From Planctomycetota bacterium (GTDB taxonomy: Bacteria; Planctomycetota; UBA1135; GCA-002686595): a stretch of 64,000 nucleotides of DNA. How positions within the stretch are numbered: position 1 is the stretch's first letter; each line of letters starts with the position of its first letter. Below the pieces are notes generated by a model. The model was not told the origin of the DNA. It searched no databases and saw only the letters and a program-made list of their open reading frames with translations. The translations under genes were made by a program, and so were the position numbers. Below, piece by piece: positions 1-9,712 of this stretch. The stretch covers positions 62,001 through 126,000 of the forward strand of contig JACKHS010000004.1 in assembly GCA_020638875.1 (NCBI GenBank). Reading direction: 5' to 3'.

Positions 1-963
1 GTGCTCTTCCAATACATCGCGGCGAGGGGTGGGGGTGCGGCTATCCTGTGCGGCTCGAGACCCGGCGTGTGGTCGAAGATCTCCGTGTCGCAGCCTAGCC
101 CAGTCGCCATCGAGCAGCGAGTCGTTCGTGTCCACCGACTGAACCTCGTCGTCAACCTGGGCCTGGCGGGGATGAAGCTCTCGCTGGGCTTCGCGTCGGG
201 CTCGGGCGCGCTCGTTGCGGACGGCCTGAACTCGACCTCCGACCTCGTCAGCAACGCGGTCGCGTGGCTCGGGTATCGCTGGTCGCAGGCGCCGCCCGAC
301 GAGGACCACCACTACGGCCACGGGAACTTCGAGGCGGTGGCCTCGATGGTGATCGGCTTCGTGATCCTGGGCGCAGGCCTGGGCGTCGTGTGGCGCGCGT
401 TCACCAGCCACGACGTGACGCACGGCGGCGCGTTGGGCTGGGCGGCGCTCGCGGCCGCCGCGGTGTCGATGCTGACCTGCTTCTGGCTCGCGCGCCGCAC
501 GCTGGCGGTGGGCCTGGCGACGCACAGCTCGACGCTGATCGCGCTCGGCCGCGACAAGTACTCCGACGCCCTGTCGGGCTCGCTGGTCTTCGTCGCCATC
601 GGCGGCTCGCTGGCCGACCTCTCCTGGGTCGAACCGCCGATCACGGTGCTCGTCGGTGCGTGGATCTCGGTGCTCGGCTTCCGCAGCGTGAGCGAAGGCC
701 TCGACGTGCTCGTCGATCGTGTGCGCGACCCCGCGCTGCGCGAAGAGCTCGAGCTCGCCGCCGCCGCCGTGCCCGGCGTCGCGTCGGTCCGCGACGTGCG
801 CCTGCACCCCTTGGGCGCGACGTACGGCGCCGACCTCACCGTCTGCGTTGACGGAGCCCTTACCGTGCGCGACGGTCACGCCATCGCCGTGGCCGTCGAA
901 GACGCGATCTCACAGGCCCAGAGCCGGGTCGTAAGCGTCGTCGTGCACGTCGAGCCGGCCTGA
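1..963 (+). CDS. Cation diffusion facilitator (CDF) family metal transporter
   Basis: Inner-membrane divalent-metal/proton antiporter of the CDF family. The body shows the family pattern: a first helix followed by SGSGALVADGLNSTSDLVSN, where CDF proteins carry the metal-site DxxxD in TM2, then the HHYGHGNFE loop, further hydrophobic helices, a second polar site around GRDKYSDALSGS, and a C-terminal cytoplasmic domain ending in VSVVVHVEP, typical of the CDF ferredoxin-like regulatory domain. The frame is open from the first base of the window (GTG at 1), but the family core begins near residue 35. GTG codons at 67 or 85 are more natural starts, and a TATCCT hexamer at 42-47 could be a -10 element for them. 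Metal specificity cannot be read. Transcribed toward the DsbD gene, 80 bp away. Confidence 0.85.
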   Translation: MLFQYIAARGGGAAILCGSRPGVWSKISVSQPSPVAIEQRVVRVHRLNLVVNLGLAGMKLSLGFASGSGALVADGLNSTSDLVSNAVAWLGYRWSQAPPDEDHHYGHGNFEAVASMVIGFVILGAGLGVVWRAFTSHDVTHGGALGWAALAAAAVSMLTCFWLARRTLAVGLATHSSTLIALGRDKYSDALSGSLVFVAIGGSLADLSWVEPPITVLVGAWISVLGFRSVSEGLDVLVDRVRDPALREELELAAAAVPGVASVRDVRLHPLGATYGADLTVCVDGALTVRDGHAIAVAVEDAISQAQSRVVSVVVHVEPA

Positions 964-1043
964 GGGTCGGCTCGCGCGTCGTTCCGGGCCCTCCTCGCCC
1001 GGCCCGGACCTGATCCCGGCCCGCCCTGATAGAGTCTTCGCCC

Positions 1044-3491
1044 ATGAATCGGATCCTCGCCCTCCTCGTCACCGCGCTGGCGCTCCTCGCCCCGCCCACC
1101 TGGGCGCAGGGGCTGATGAAGGCCGGCGGCAAGCTGTACACGCGCGTGCAGGGCTCGGAGCTCGAGCTCACGATCCAGATCCGCATCGACCCGGGCTTCC
1201 ACCTCTACCACAAGGAGCTCGGCGCCCCGGACTCGGTCGGCAAGCCGCTGACGGTGGAGCTCGCTGGCGAGGGCGTGACGTTCGACGCCCTGTGGTGGCC
1301 CGAGCCGCACCGCTTCGAGCAGAAGGGGCTTGGCGACGGCGGCCGCGACACGTTCATCCTCGGGCACGACACCAAGCTCGTGCTCTACGGCCACGGCCGC
1401 CTCGCGGACGGCGTCAGCGACCCCGAGGTCACGGCCAAGCTCGACGGCCTGACCTGTGAGGACGGCGGCAGTTGCTTCCCGTACTTCGAGACGCTCGAGT
1501 CGCGCGGCGAGGGCCGCGACAAGTACTGGGAGGACTACCCGGCCGACTTCTGGAGCGGCGGCGCGGCCGCGACGCCCGCGGCGGACCACGCGGGGACGGG
1601 CGACGCGCCGGCGCGGACCGACGAGCCGCAGGAGGGCGGCGACCACCTCTCGGGCGAGCTCTACGCGCGCCGCGACGGCGACCGCGTGCGCCTCGCGCTG
1701 GCGCTCGAGGTGCCGTTCGGCGAGCACCTCGGCCACACGGACAAGGGCAACCCCGACGGCATCGCGATGGACAGCACGCTCGAGCTGCGCGGCGCGGGTG
1801 TCGCGTGGGACGAGGTGGCCTGGCCCGCGCCCGTGAAGCACGTGCCGAGCTGGGGCAGCGAGAACGACTGGGTCTTCGTGCACCACGGCGACGTGGTCGT
1901 GCGCGCGGAAGGCGTGATCGACGGCGCGTTCGAGCTCGACTCGCTCGCGGCGCGGCTCGAGGGCCAGGTCTGCGAGGACGACGGCGCCTGCTACCTCGTC
2001 AAGCTGACCTTCCCGTACGCGGGCGCCGGCCCCGACGCGCTGTTCGACGCGAGCGGCGCCGCCGGCGGGACCGGCCAGGCCGGCGCGGACGCGCCGCCGG
2101 CGAACGGCGAGGCGAAGCCGGCGAAGAAGAAGGACGAGGGCCTGCTGGCCCTGATCCTCGCGGCCATCAGCGGCGGCATCTTCGCGCTGCTGATGCCGTG
2201 CACGTACCCGATGATCCCGATCACGATCAGCTTCTTCACGAAGCAGGCGGAGGCGCGTCACGGCAGCGTGCTGCCGCTCTCGCTGCTCTACGGCACGGGC
2301 ATCGTGCTGATCTTCGTGGTGATCGGCCTCGTCGTCGGCCCGCCGATCATGAAGTTCGCGACGCACCCGGTGACGAACCTCGTCATGGGCTCGATGTTCG
2401 TGTTCTTCGCTGCGGTGCTCTTCGGCGCGCTGACGCTCAACCCGCCGCAGTTCCTGATGCGCGCGGCGGGCAAGGCCAGCATGAAGGGCGGCCTCGCCGG
2501 CGTGTTCCTGATGGGCATGACGCTCGTGCTGACCTCGTTCACCTGCACGGCGCCGTTCGTCGGCAGCCTGCTCTCGGTGGCGAGTCAGAGCAGCGGCGAG
2601 GGCGCGAGCTGGCTGGATCGCATGCTGCACATCGGGCTCGGCATGGCCGTGTTCGGCACGACGATGGCGGTGCCCTTCGTGATCCTCTCGCTGATCCCCG
2701 GGAAGCTGAAGGCCATGCCCTCGAGCGGCGAGTGGATGGACACGCTCAAGATCAGCTTGGGCTTCGTCGAGCTCGCGGCGGCGTTGAAGTTCTTCTCGAA
2801 CGTCGACCTCGTCTGGGGCTGGAACACCATCTCGCGCGAGATGTTCCTGCTGATGTGGGCGGCGATCTTCGTGTGCGCGGCCGCCTACCTGTTCGGCTTC
2901 ATCCGCCTGCGCGGCCACGCCACGGCCGAGATCGGCGCGGGCCGCATGCTCGGCGCGACGGCCTTCCTGTTGATGGGGCTGTACTGCTGGCACGGCTACA
3001 ACGGCCACAAGCTCGACCCGATCATGACGGCCATCATCCCCAACTACTCCTCCTCGCTGGGCGGCGCCTCGACGGCGTCCGCGGCCGGCGGTGGAGGCGG
3101 CGTGGGGCACATGGGCCTGCACACGATCGTCAAGGACGACTTCGAGGAGGCCAAGCGCCTCGCGCTCGCGGAGGGCAAGCCGGTGCTGCTCAACTTCACC
3201 GGCTTCGTCTGACCGGCTTGCCGGCAGATGGAAGAGGACGTCTTCCCTGCCCCGGCGGTCGCCGGAAAGCTCACGCGGACGATCGAGGCCCGCATCCACA
3301 ACGACGGCGCGAACCAGGACGAGGTGCGCGCGTGGCAGGCCGAGCTGCTGCACACCTTCGCGACGCCCTCGTACGGCTTGATCGACCCGAAGACCGGCGC
3401 GCTCCTCGCCAAGCACGAAGGCCCCGAGTTCGACGCGGACGCCTTCGCCGCGTGGCTCGACGAGGCCGACGCGGCGTGGAAGGCGCGCTGA
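1044..3491 (+). CDS. DsbD-like thiol:disulfide reductase with thioredoxin domain; probable selenoprotein (Sec at codon 723, TGA 3210-3212)
   Basis: Membrane electron conduit passing reductant to periplasmic thiols. A signal peptide (residues 1-21) is followed by two tandem DsbD-alpha-like domains, each with a C-x5-C pair (C138/C144 in TCEDGGSCFPY; C310/C316 in VCEDDGACY). The transmembrane core (about 365-680) has the two expected cysteines, C386 in LMPCTYPMIPI and C501 in SFTCTAPFVG. The C-terminal thioredoxin domain then reads KPVLLNFTGFV, in-frame TGA, PACRQMEE, and continues to TPSYGLID (cis-Pro loop) and a normal stop at 3489-3491. In Cys homologues the motif is FTGxxCxxCRxME, so the TGA sits exactly on the first active-site Cys, giving U-P-A-C. 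A hairpin directly downstream fits a bacterial SECIS. A conventional caller would split this into 1044-3212 and 3228-3491. ATG 1044 is chosen for the signal peptide; TAGAGT lies 8 nt upstream. The selenocysteine machinery is not in the window. Confidence 0.85.
3210..3251 (+). promoter_or_regulatory. UGA codon with candidate bacterial SECIS hairpin
   Basis: TGA at 3210-3212 is followed by a stem-loop inside the reading frame. The lower stem is GGCAG (3223-3227) with CTGCC (3247-3251). A two-base AU bulge (3228-3229) is on the 5' side. The six-pair upper stem is GGAAGA (3230-3235) with TCTTCC (3241-3246), and the loop is GGACG (3236-3240). The loop opens with two G residues and starts 24 nt after the UGA, within the range described for bacterial SECIS elements, which also favour a bulged U and an early loop G. 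Hand-folded; it should be bound by SelB if real. Confidence 0.7.
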
Positions 3492-3504
3492 GTCGCGGCG
3501 CGCG

Positions 3505-3960
3505 ATGCACTTCGAGCGCGAACAGCTCCTCGCCGGACCGGTGGAGGAGCTGTTCGCGTTCTTCGCGGTGCCCGAGCACCTCGGGCTGCTGACGCCGCCG
3601 GCCGCGCGGCTGCGCGTCGTGCGCTCGACCACGCCGCGCATCAAGCAGGGCACCGAGCTCGTCTACGCCCTGCGCGCGCATGGCCTGCCGCTGCGCTGGC
3701 GCGCGCGCATCGAGGTCTGGGACCCGCCGCGGCGCTTCGTCGACGTGCAGCTCGCCGGGCCGTTCCGGCGCTGGCGCCACGAGCACGCCTTCGAGGCGCT
3801 CGCCGACGGCCGCGTGCGCGCGACCGACCGCATCGAGTACGCGCCGTGGGGCGGCGCGCTCGTCGATCGGCTCTTCGTGCGACGCGAGCTCGAGCGCAAC
3901 TTCGACTTCCGCGCGCGAGCGTTGCCGGACGCCTTCGAGGCCTGGCGCGCTGCGCGCTGA
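3505..3960 (+). CDS. SRPBCC (START-like) family protein
   Basis: Small soluble 151-residue protein of the SRPBCC ligand-binding fold. It opens with FEREQLLAGPVEELFAFFAV and continues with PEHLGLLTPP, the usual 'alpha1-kink' pattern of polyketide cyclase/CoxG-like and SulA-annotated SRPBCC proteins, and ends with the long C-terminal helix that closes the cavity (RRELERNFDFRARALPDAFE). No catalytic residues can be assigned and the ligand is unknown. It starts 13 bp after the stop of the DsbD gene, so probably shares its transcript, and converges on feoB (9 bp between stops). No signal peptide. Confidence 0.75.
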   Translation: MHFEREQLLAGPVEELFAFFAVPEHLGLLTPPAARLRVVRSTTPRIKQGTELVYALRAHGLPLRWRARIEVWDPPRRFVDVQLAGPFRRWRHEHAFEALADGRVRATDRIEYAPWGGALVDRLFVRRELERNFDFRARALPDAFEAWRAAR

Positions 3961-3969
3961 GCGCGGCCG

Positions 3970-6171
<2,202 letters not shown>

Positions 6172-6183
6172 GTGTCGGGCGCG

Positions 6184-6411
6184 CTAGTGCGCGCGCACCA
6201 CCAGGAGCCGCGCGTCGGAGCAGCGCAGGCTCAGGTGGCAGCCGCGGACCTCGAGCTCGAGCAGGTCGCCGATGCCCACGCGACGCACGACGCGCAGCGG
6301 CGTGCCGGGCAGGAGGCCGAGCTCCATCAGGCGCCGGCGGAACGAGCGCTCGCCGCCGACCTCCACCAGGGAGGCGCGGGAGCCGGGTCGCATGTCGCTG
6401 AGTCGAGTCAT
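6184..6411 (-). CDS. feoA: Ferrous iron transport protein FeoA
   Basis: Short cytosolic SH3-fold partner of FeoB. The sequence has the family layout: LSDMRPGSRASLVEV, then RRLMELGLLPGTPLRVV and a C-terminal strand-rich segment. I choose ATG 6411 (75 residues) over an in-frame TTG at 6417, because the ATG lies at the usual distance after the promoter and family members begin close to this point. It precedes feoB by 12 nt. A Fur-like palindrome lies between its -10 element and start codon, consistent with iron repression. Confidence 0.92.
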   Translation of the reverse strand: MTRLSDMRPGSRASLVEVGGERSFRRRLMELGLLPGTPLRVVRRVGIGDLLELEVRGCHLSLRCSDARLLVVRAH

Positions 6412-6718
6412 GTCCAAATGAGATTGGGTCTCAGTCTAGCCATCGGTCGACGCCGTGCCAAGCCTGAAGGTGAAAAAAGAGATTCCTGGGTCTCTAGACG
6501 TCGCTGGGGCCGGCGGCGCCTGGTGAGGTCGTCCTCGGGGGCCTAAACTGCTGTCCCGTACCGCCTTGCGCGGCGGGGCGTGCACTCGGTCCCGCCTCGC
6601 ACCGCGCCGCGACCCGCGCCTCCGGCCGCCCACCCGCCCCGGACGCCGCCGCGCTCCCCCTCGCCGCCCCGCTCCCTCTCGCCGCCCCGCCCCAGGCCCG
6701 GCCCACGCTCCGCGCTCC
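6412..6718. other. feoA-rpiA intergenic region, with a second palindrome at 6478-6495
   Basis: This divergent spacer holds the feo promoter and a second inverted repeat, AGAGA-TTCCTGGG-TCTCT (6478-6495). That repeat shares GAGATT...GGGTCTC with the Fur-like box but has three extra central bases. A weak TAAACT hexamer (6544-6549) could serve rpiA. From about 6590 to 6715 the plus strand is extremely pyrimidine-rich and contains an imperfect tandem repeat of TCGCCGCCCCGCTCCC; no coding sequence is supported there. Confidence 0.4.
6419..6461 (-). promoter_or_regulatory. feoAB promoter with Fur-like operator
   Basis: On the minus strand TTGGCA (6461-6456), a 17-nt spacer, and TAGACT (6438-6433) form a good sigma-70-type promoter. 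A 15-bp inverted repeat, TGAGATTGGGTCTCA on the plus strand (6419-6433), abuts the -10 and covers the expected start site. It matches the Fur 7-1-7 pattern TGAGAATNATTCTCA at about 11 of 15 positions. The position fits a repressor. No Shine-Dalgarno sequence precedes the feoA ATG. Confidence 0.6.
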
Positions 6719-7411
6719 ATGACCCACAACCCCAAGGAACTCTCCGGCCGTCACGCCGCCGAGCTCGCCGAGAGCGGCATGACCCTCGGCCTCGGCACCG
6801 GCTCGACCGTCTACTTCACGCTCGTGCGCCTCGCCGAGCGCATCCGCGACGAGGGCCTCGACGTGCGCGGCGTGCCGACCTCGGTCGACACCGAGACCAA
6901 GGCGCGCGAGATGGGCATCCCGCTCGTCGGCCTCGACGAGGTGGACTTCCTCGACCTGACGATCGACGGCGCCGACGAGATCGACGGCGAGTTCCACATG
7001 ATCAAGGGCGGCGGCGGCGCGCTGCTGCGCGAGAAGGTGGTGGCCTCGATCACGCAGCGCCAGGTGATCGTCGTGGGCCGCGACAAGGTGGTCGAGCGCC
7101 TCGGCCTCGGCTTCCTGCTGCCCGTCGAGGTCGCGCCCTTCGCGCAGCCGACCGTCGAGCGCGCGCTCGCGCGCCTGGGCTGCACGCCGCGCATGCGCCT
7201 CGGCGAGCAGGGCGCGCCCTTCGTCACCGACAACGCCAACCGCATCCTCGACTGCAAGTTCGCCGACGGGATCCTCGACCCGCGCCGCCTCGAGCAGGAC
7301 ATCGACCGCATCCCCGGCGTCGTCGAGAGCGGCCTGTTCATCGACCTCGCGCACGTCTGCGTGATCGGCGAGGCCGACGGCACCGTCGAGGTGCGGGAGA
7401 AGCGCGGCTAG
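6719..7411 (+). CDS. rpiA: Ribose-5-phosphate isomerase A
   Basis: Cytosolic pentose-phosphate enzyme interconverting ribose-5-phosphate and ribulose-5-phosphate. The 230-residue product has the family signatures in order: GLGTGSTVYF (phosphate site), PTSVDTETKAREMG, DGADEID (catalytic Asp region), and KGGGGALLREK (catalytic Glu/Lys region). Length equals the usual 220-235. ATG 6719 is chosen over upstream GTG 6566, because the upstream segment is Arg/Pro-rich translation of the pyrimidine tract and has no counterpart in RpiA. The stop overlaps by one base a GTG that could start the next gene. A second, unrelated isomerase family (RpiB-like) is encoded at 52751. Confidence 0.95.
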   Translation: MTHNPKELSGRHAAELAESGMTLGLGTGSTVYFTLVRLAERIRDEGLDVRGVPTSVDTETKAREMGIPLVGLDEVDFLDLTIDGADEIDGEFHMIKGGGGALLREKVVASITQRQVIVVGRDKVVERLGLGFLLPVEVAPFAQPTVERALARLGCTPRMRLGEQGAPFVTDNANRILDCKFADGILDPRRLEQDIDRIPGVVESGLFIDLAHVCVIGEADGTVEVREKRG

Positions 7412-7422
7412 TGCGCCCGGCG

Positions 7423-7860
7423 ATGAAGTCCGACGCGCTCTCGCTGCTGGCCTTCGTCGCCGCCGTCGCCGGCCTCCTGGGCTTGCTCTTCAGCGAGCAC
7501 CTCTTCGCGCGCACGCCGCTCTGGATCGCCGTGCAGGTCCTCGCCGTCGCGTTGATGCTCTGGGCGCGCGTCACCTTCGGCCTGCGCAGCTTCCACGCCG
7601 GCGCCAGCGCGCAGGCGGGCGGCCTCGTCACGACCGGGCCCTACCGTTACTGGCGCCACCCGATCTACGCCTCGCTGCTCTACCTCACCTGGGCCGGCCA
7701 GGTGCACGCCCCGACGGCCGGCTCGCTGGCGCTCGCGACGCTGGTGACCGCCGCCCTCGTGACGCGCATGCTCCTCGAGGAGCGCTCCCTGCGCGCGCTG
7801 TACCCCGAGTACGACGAGATGATGGGCCGCGCGAAGCGCTTCGTGCCGTTCGTGGCGTAG
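7423..7860 (+). CDS. Isoprenylcysteine carboxyl methyltransferase (ICMT)-like membrane protein
   Basis: Predicted polytopic membrane protein of 145 residues with about four hydrophobic segments. The C-terminal half carries the ICMT/PEMT-type signature GPYRYWRHPIYASLLYL, followed by LLEERSLRALYPEYDEM, which in relatives forms the SAM and substrate site. Bacterial members of this family methylate varied lipids or small molecules, so the substrate is not predictable. The start is uncertain: ATG 7423, or GTG 7411, which shares a base with the rpiA stop. Tight spacing suggests co-transcription with rpiA. Confidence 0.75.
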   Translation: MKSDALSLLAFVAAVAGLLGLLFSEHLFARTPLWIAVQVLAVALMLWARVTFGLRSFHAGASAQAGGLVTTGPYRYWRHPIYASLLYLTWAGQVHAPTAGSLALATLVTAALVTRMLLEERSLRALYPEYDEMMGRAKRFVPFVA

Positions 7861-7976
7861 CGGAGGAGGCGCCGGGCGCCGCGAGGGTTCGCGGTCACAC
7901 GAATCGCGCGATCACCGCTACCCTGGAGCGACCACGCAGCGCCGATTCCTCGCACGACGGCGCTGCACCTCCGCTC

Positions 7977-9650
7977 GTGATCCGTCGCGCCCTCCCCGTC
8001 GTCGCCCTGTTCGCGGCGCTCGTCGTCGCGCTCCTTTGGTGGGGCGCGTCGGGTGAGCGCGACCCGGCGACGTCGCCGCCGGACGACTCGGTCGCCGAAT
8101 TGGACGCGCAGAGCGCCGAGACCTTGCTCGCCGTGGCGCTGGGCGCGATCGACGCGCCCGTGATCCCGCCCGAGTTCGAGGTCCGGGTGATCGACGCCCT
8201 GGCGGAGCAGCCGGTGGCCGGGGCGCGAGTGCATGAGGCCGGCGCTGCGGCCGCGCTCGCCGTGACCGACGAGAGCGGGACCGCGCGCGTCGCCGCGGCA
8301 CGAGTCGGCCAGTACACCGTGGAGGCCGACGGCTTCGATCCCGAGACGTTCCGGTGGGGCGGCCAGACCTCCGTGACCCTCGCGATCATGGTCACGCCCA
8401 CCGAGTCCCTCGCCCTGCGCGGCTCCGTCCGCTTCGCCGGCGGCGCACCGGCGAGCGGCGCGAGCGTGCTCGCCGTCCCCGAGTCGTCGAGCCCCACGCG
8501 AGAGGAGCTGCGCAGCAGCCTGCGCGGCGAGGGACCGTTCCTCCTGGGCACCTGCGACGCCGACGGCGCGTTCTCGCTGGAGGGCGAGTGGTTCGAGGTG
8601 TACCAGCTCTACGCCGCCGCGCGCGGCCACCTCACGCCCGAGCCCGTGCGCGCGGCCATGCGACCGGGGTCCGCCGGGCCGACGCTCGTCCTGTGGCCGG
8701 CCTTCGGCGCCGTCGTTCGCTTCGTGTCCGAGACGGGCGCGCCGCTCGAGTCGGGCGCGAGCGCGGGCCCCGGCTCGGGTCCGGTGCTCCGCTACGGAGA
8801 GGGCATCCAGTGGCTGCGTCGCGCGCACCCCGGCCTCGCGCTCCTGGGCGTGGAGCCGTCCGCCGTCGACGTGCGCGACAAGCCGAGCATGATCGTCCTG
8901 CTCGCGACGACGGCCTCGGCGAGCGAGGTCCTCCAGCAGCGCGTCGACGTCTTCGCCAGCTTGCCGGGCTTCGTCCCGTTCCAGCAGGACCTGCACCTGC
9001 CGCTGCTCGACGGCGGCCTGAAGGAGCTGCCGCTGACCCTGCGCCACACCGACTCCGCCCCGGGGCGAGTCGAGGTGCTCGTGTCACCCGAGGCCGCCGC
9101 GTTGCTCGCCGGGAGCGGGCTCTTCCCGGGTGGCCTCGAGCTGCTGCTGAGCCCGTCGCCGGCGGGCGAGACGCTCTACTACCGCATCCCCGAGTTCTCG
9201 CCCGAAGGTCGCGCGGAGGTCACCGGCCTCCCCGAGGGCCGCTATCGCGCGACCGTGCGGAACGTGGTGGACAACGAGCTGCTCGACCTCGCGCCGGAGG
9301 ACCCCGCGCGCCGTGACGTGGAGCTCGTCGTCACGCAGGCGGGCGCCACGCTCGACCTGCGCGCGCAGGTCCCGAGCGTCGTCGAGTTCGTCCTCCTCGA
9401 CGGAGCGGGAGCGCCGGTCCCGGGGAGGGTCACGTTGCGAGTCGGGCGGCTCTCCACGACCGGGGAGCGGCTGTCGCCGTACCCGGCCTTCTTCCCCGGG
9501 CCGCCGTACCGCCTCGCGCTCTTCGAGCCCGGGCCCTGCTATGCGCGCGTCGAGGTGCCGTGGGCGCAGGAACTCGCCGTAGACGGAGCGCGCAACTTCG
9601 AGCTCGAGGCGGGCCGCGTCCTGCGCATCGAGGCGCGCGCGCCGCGCTGA
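7977..9650 (+). CDS. Membrane-anchored or secreted protein with carboxypeptidase-regulatory-like domains
   Basis: A 557-residue protein beginning with an uncleaved-looking N-terminal anchor (MIRRALPVVALFAALVVALL), so mostly outside the cytoplasm. It is then built of beta-sandwich segments of the carboxypeptidase-regulatory-like type; the clearest is residues about 62-120 (FEVRVIDALAEQPVAGARVH to GQYTVEADGF), and others recur, for example near LALRGSVRFAGGAPASGASV. No catalytic motif is visible. Such domains usually act as structural or surface modules. GTG 7977 is chosen because the anchor begins there. It is followed 62 bp later by the haem protein. Function unknown. Confidence 0.65.
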   Translation: MIRRALPVVALFAALVVALLWWGASGERDPATSPPDDSVAELDAQSAETLLAVALGAIDAPVIPPEFEVRVIDALAEQPVAGARVHEAGAAAALAVTDESGTARVAAARVGQYTVEADGFDPETFRWGGQTSVTLAIMVTPTESLALRGSVRFAGGAPASGASVLAVPESSSPTREELRSSLRGEGPFLLGTCDADGAFSLEGEWFEVYQLYAAARGHLTPEPVRAAMRPGSAGPTLVLWPAFGAVVRFVSETGAPLESGASAGPGSGPVLRYGEGIQWLRRAHPGLALLGVEPSAVDVRDKPSMIVLLATTASASEVLQQRVDVFASLPGFVPFQQDLHLPLLDGGLKELPLTLRHTDSAPGRVEVLVSPEAAALLAGSGLFPGGLELLLSPSPAGETLYYRIPEFSPEGRAEVTGLPEGRYRATVRNVVDNELLDLAPEDPARRDVELVVTQAGATLDLRAQVPSVVEFVLLDGAGAPVPGRVTLRVGRLSTTGERLSPYPAFFPGPPYRLALFEPGPCYARVEVPWAQELAVDGARNFELEAGRVLRIEARAPR

Positions 9651-9712
9651 CCGACGGGCCCCGTTACCAGCCCGTGCTGCCCGGTCCGCGCGCGAGCGGC
9701 TACGCTCTCGGC

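Noticed and set aside
3210..3212. TGA in the DsbD gene as a true stop or a sequencing error
   Set aside because: A true stop would remove the redox-active thioredoxin domain, which remains intact in frame. A single-base error is possible but would not explain the well-placed SECIS-like hairpin.
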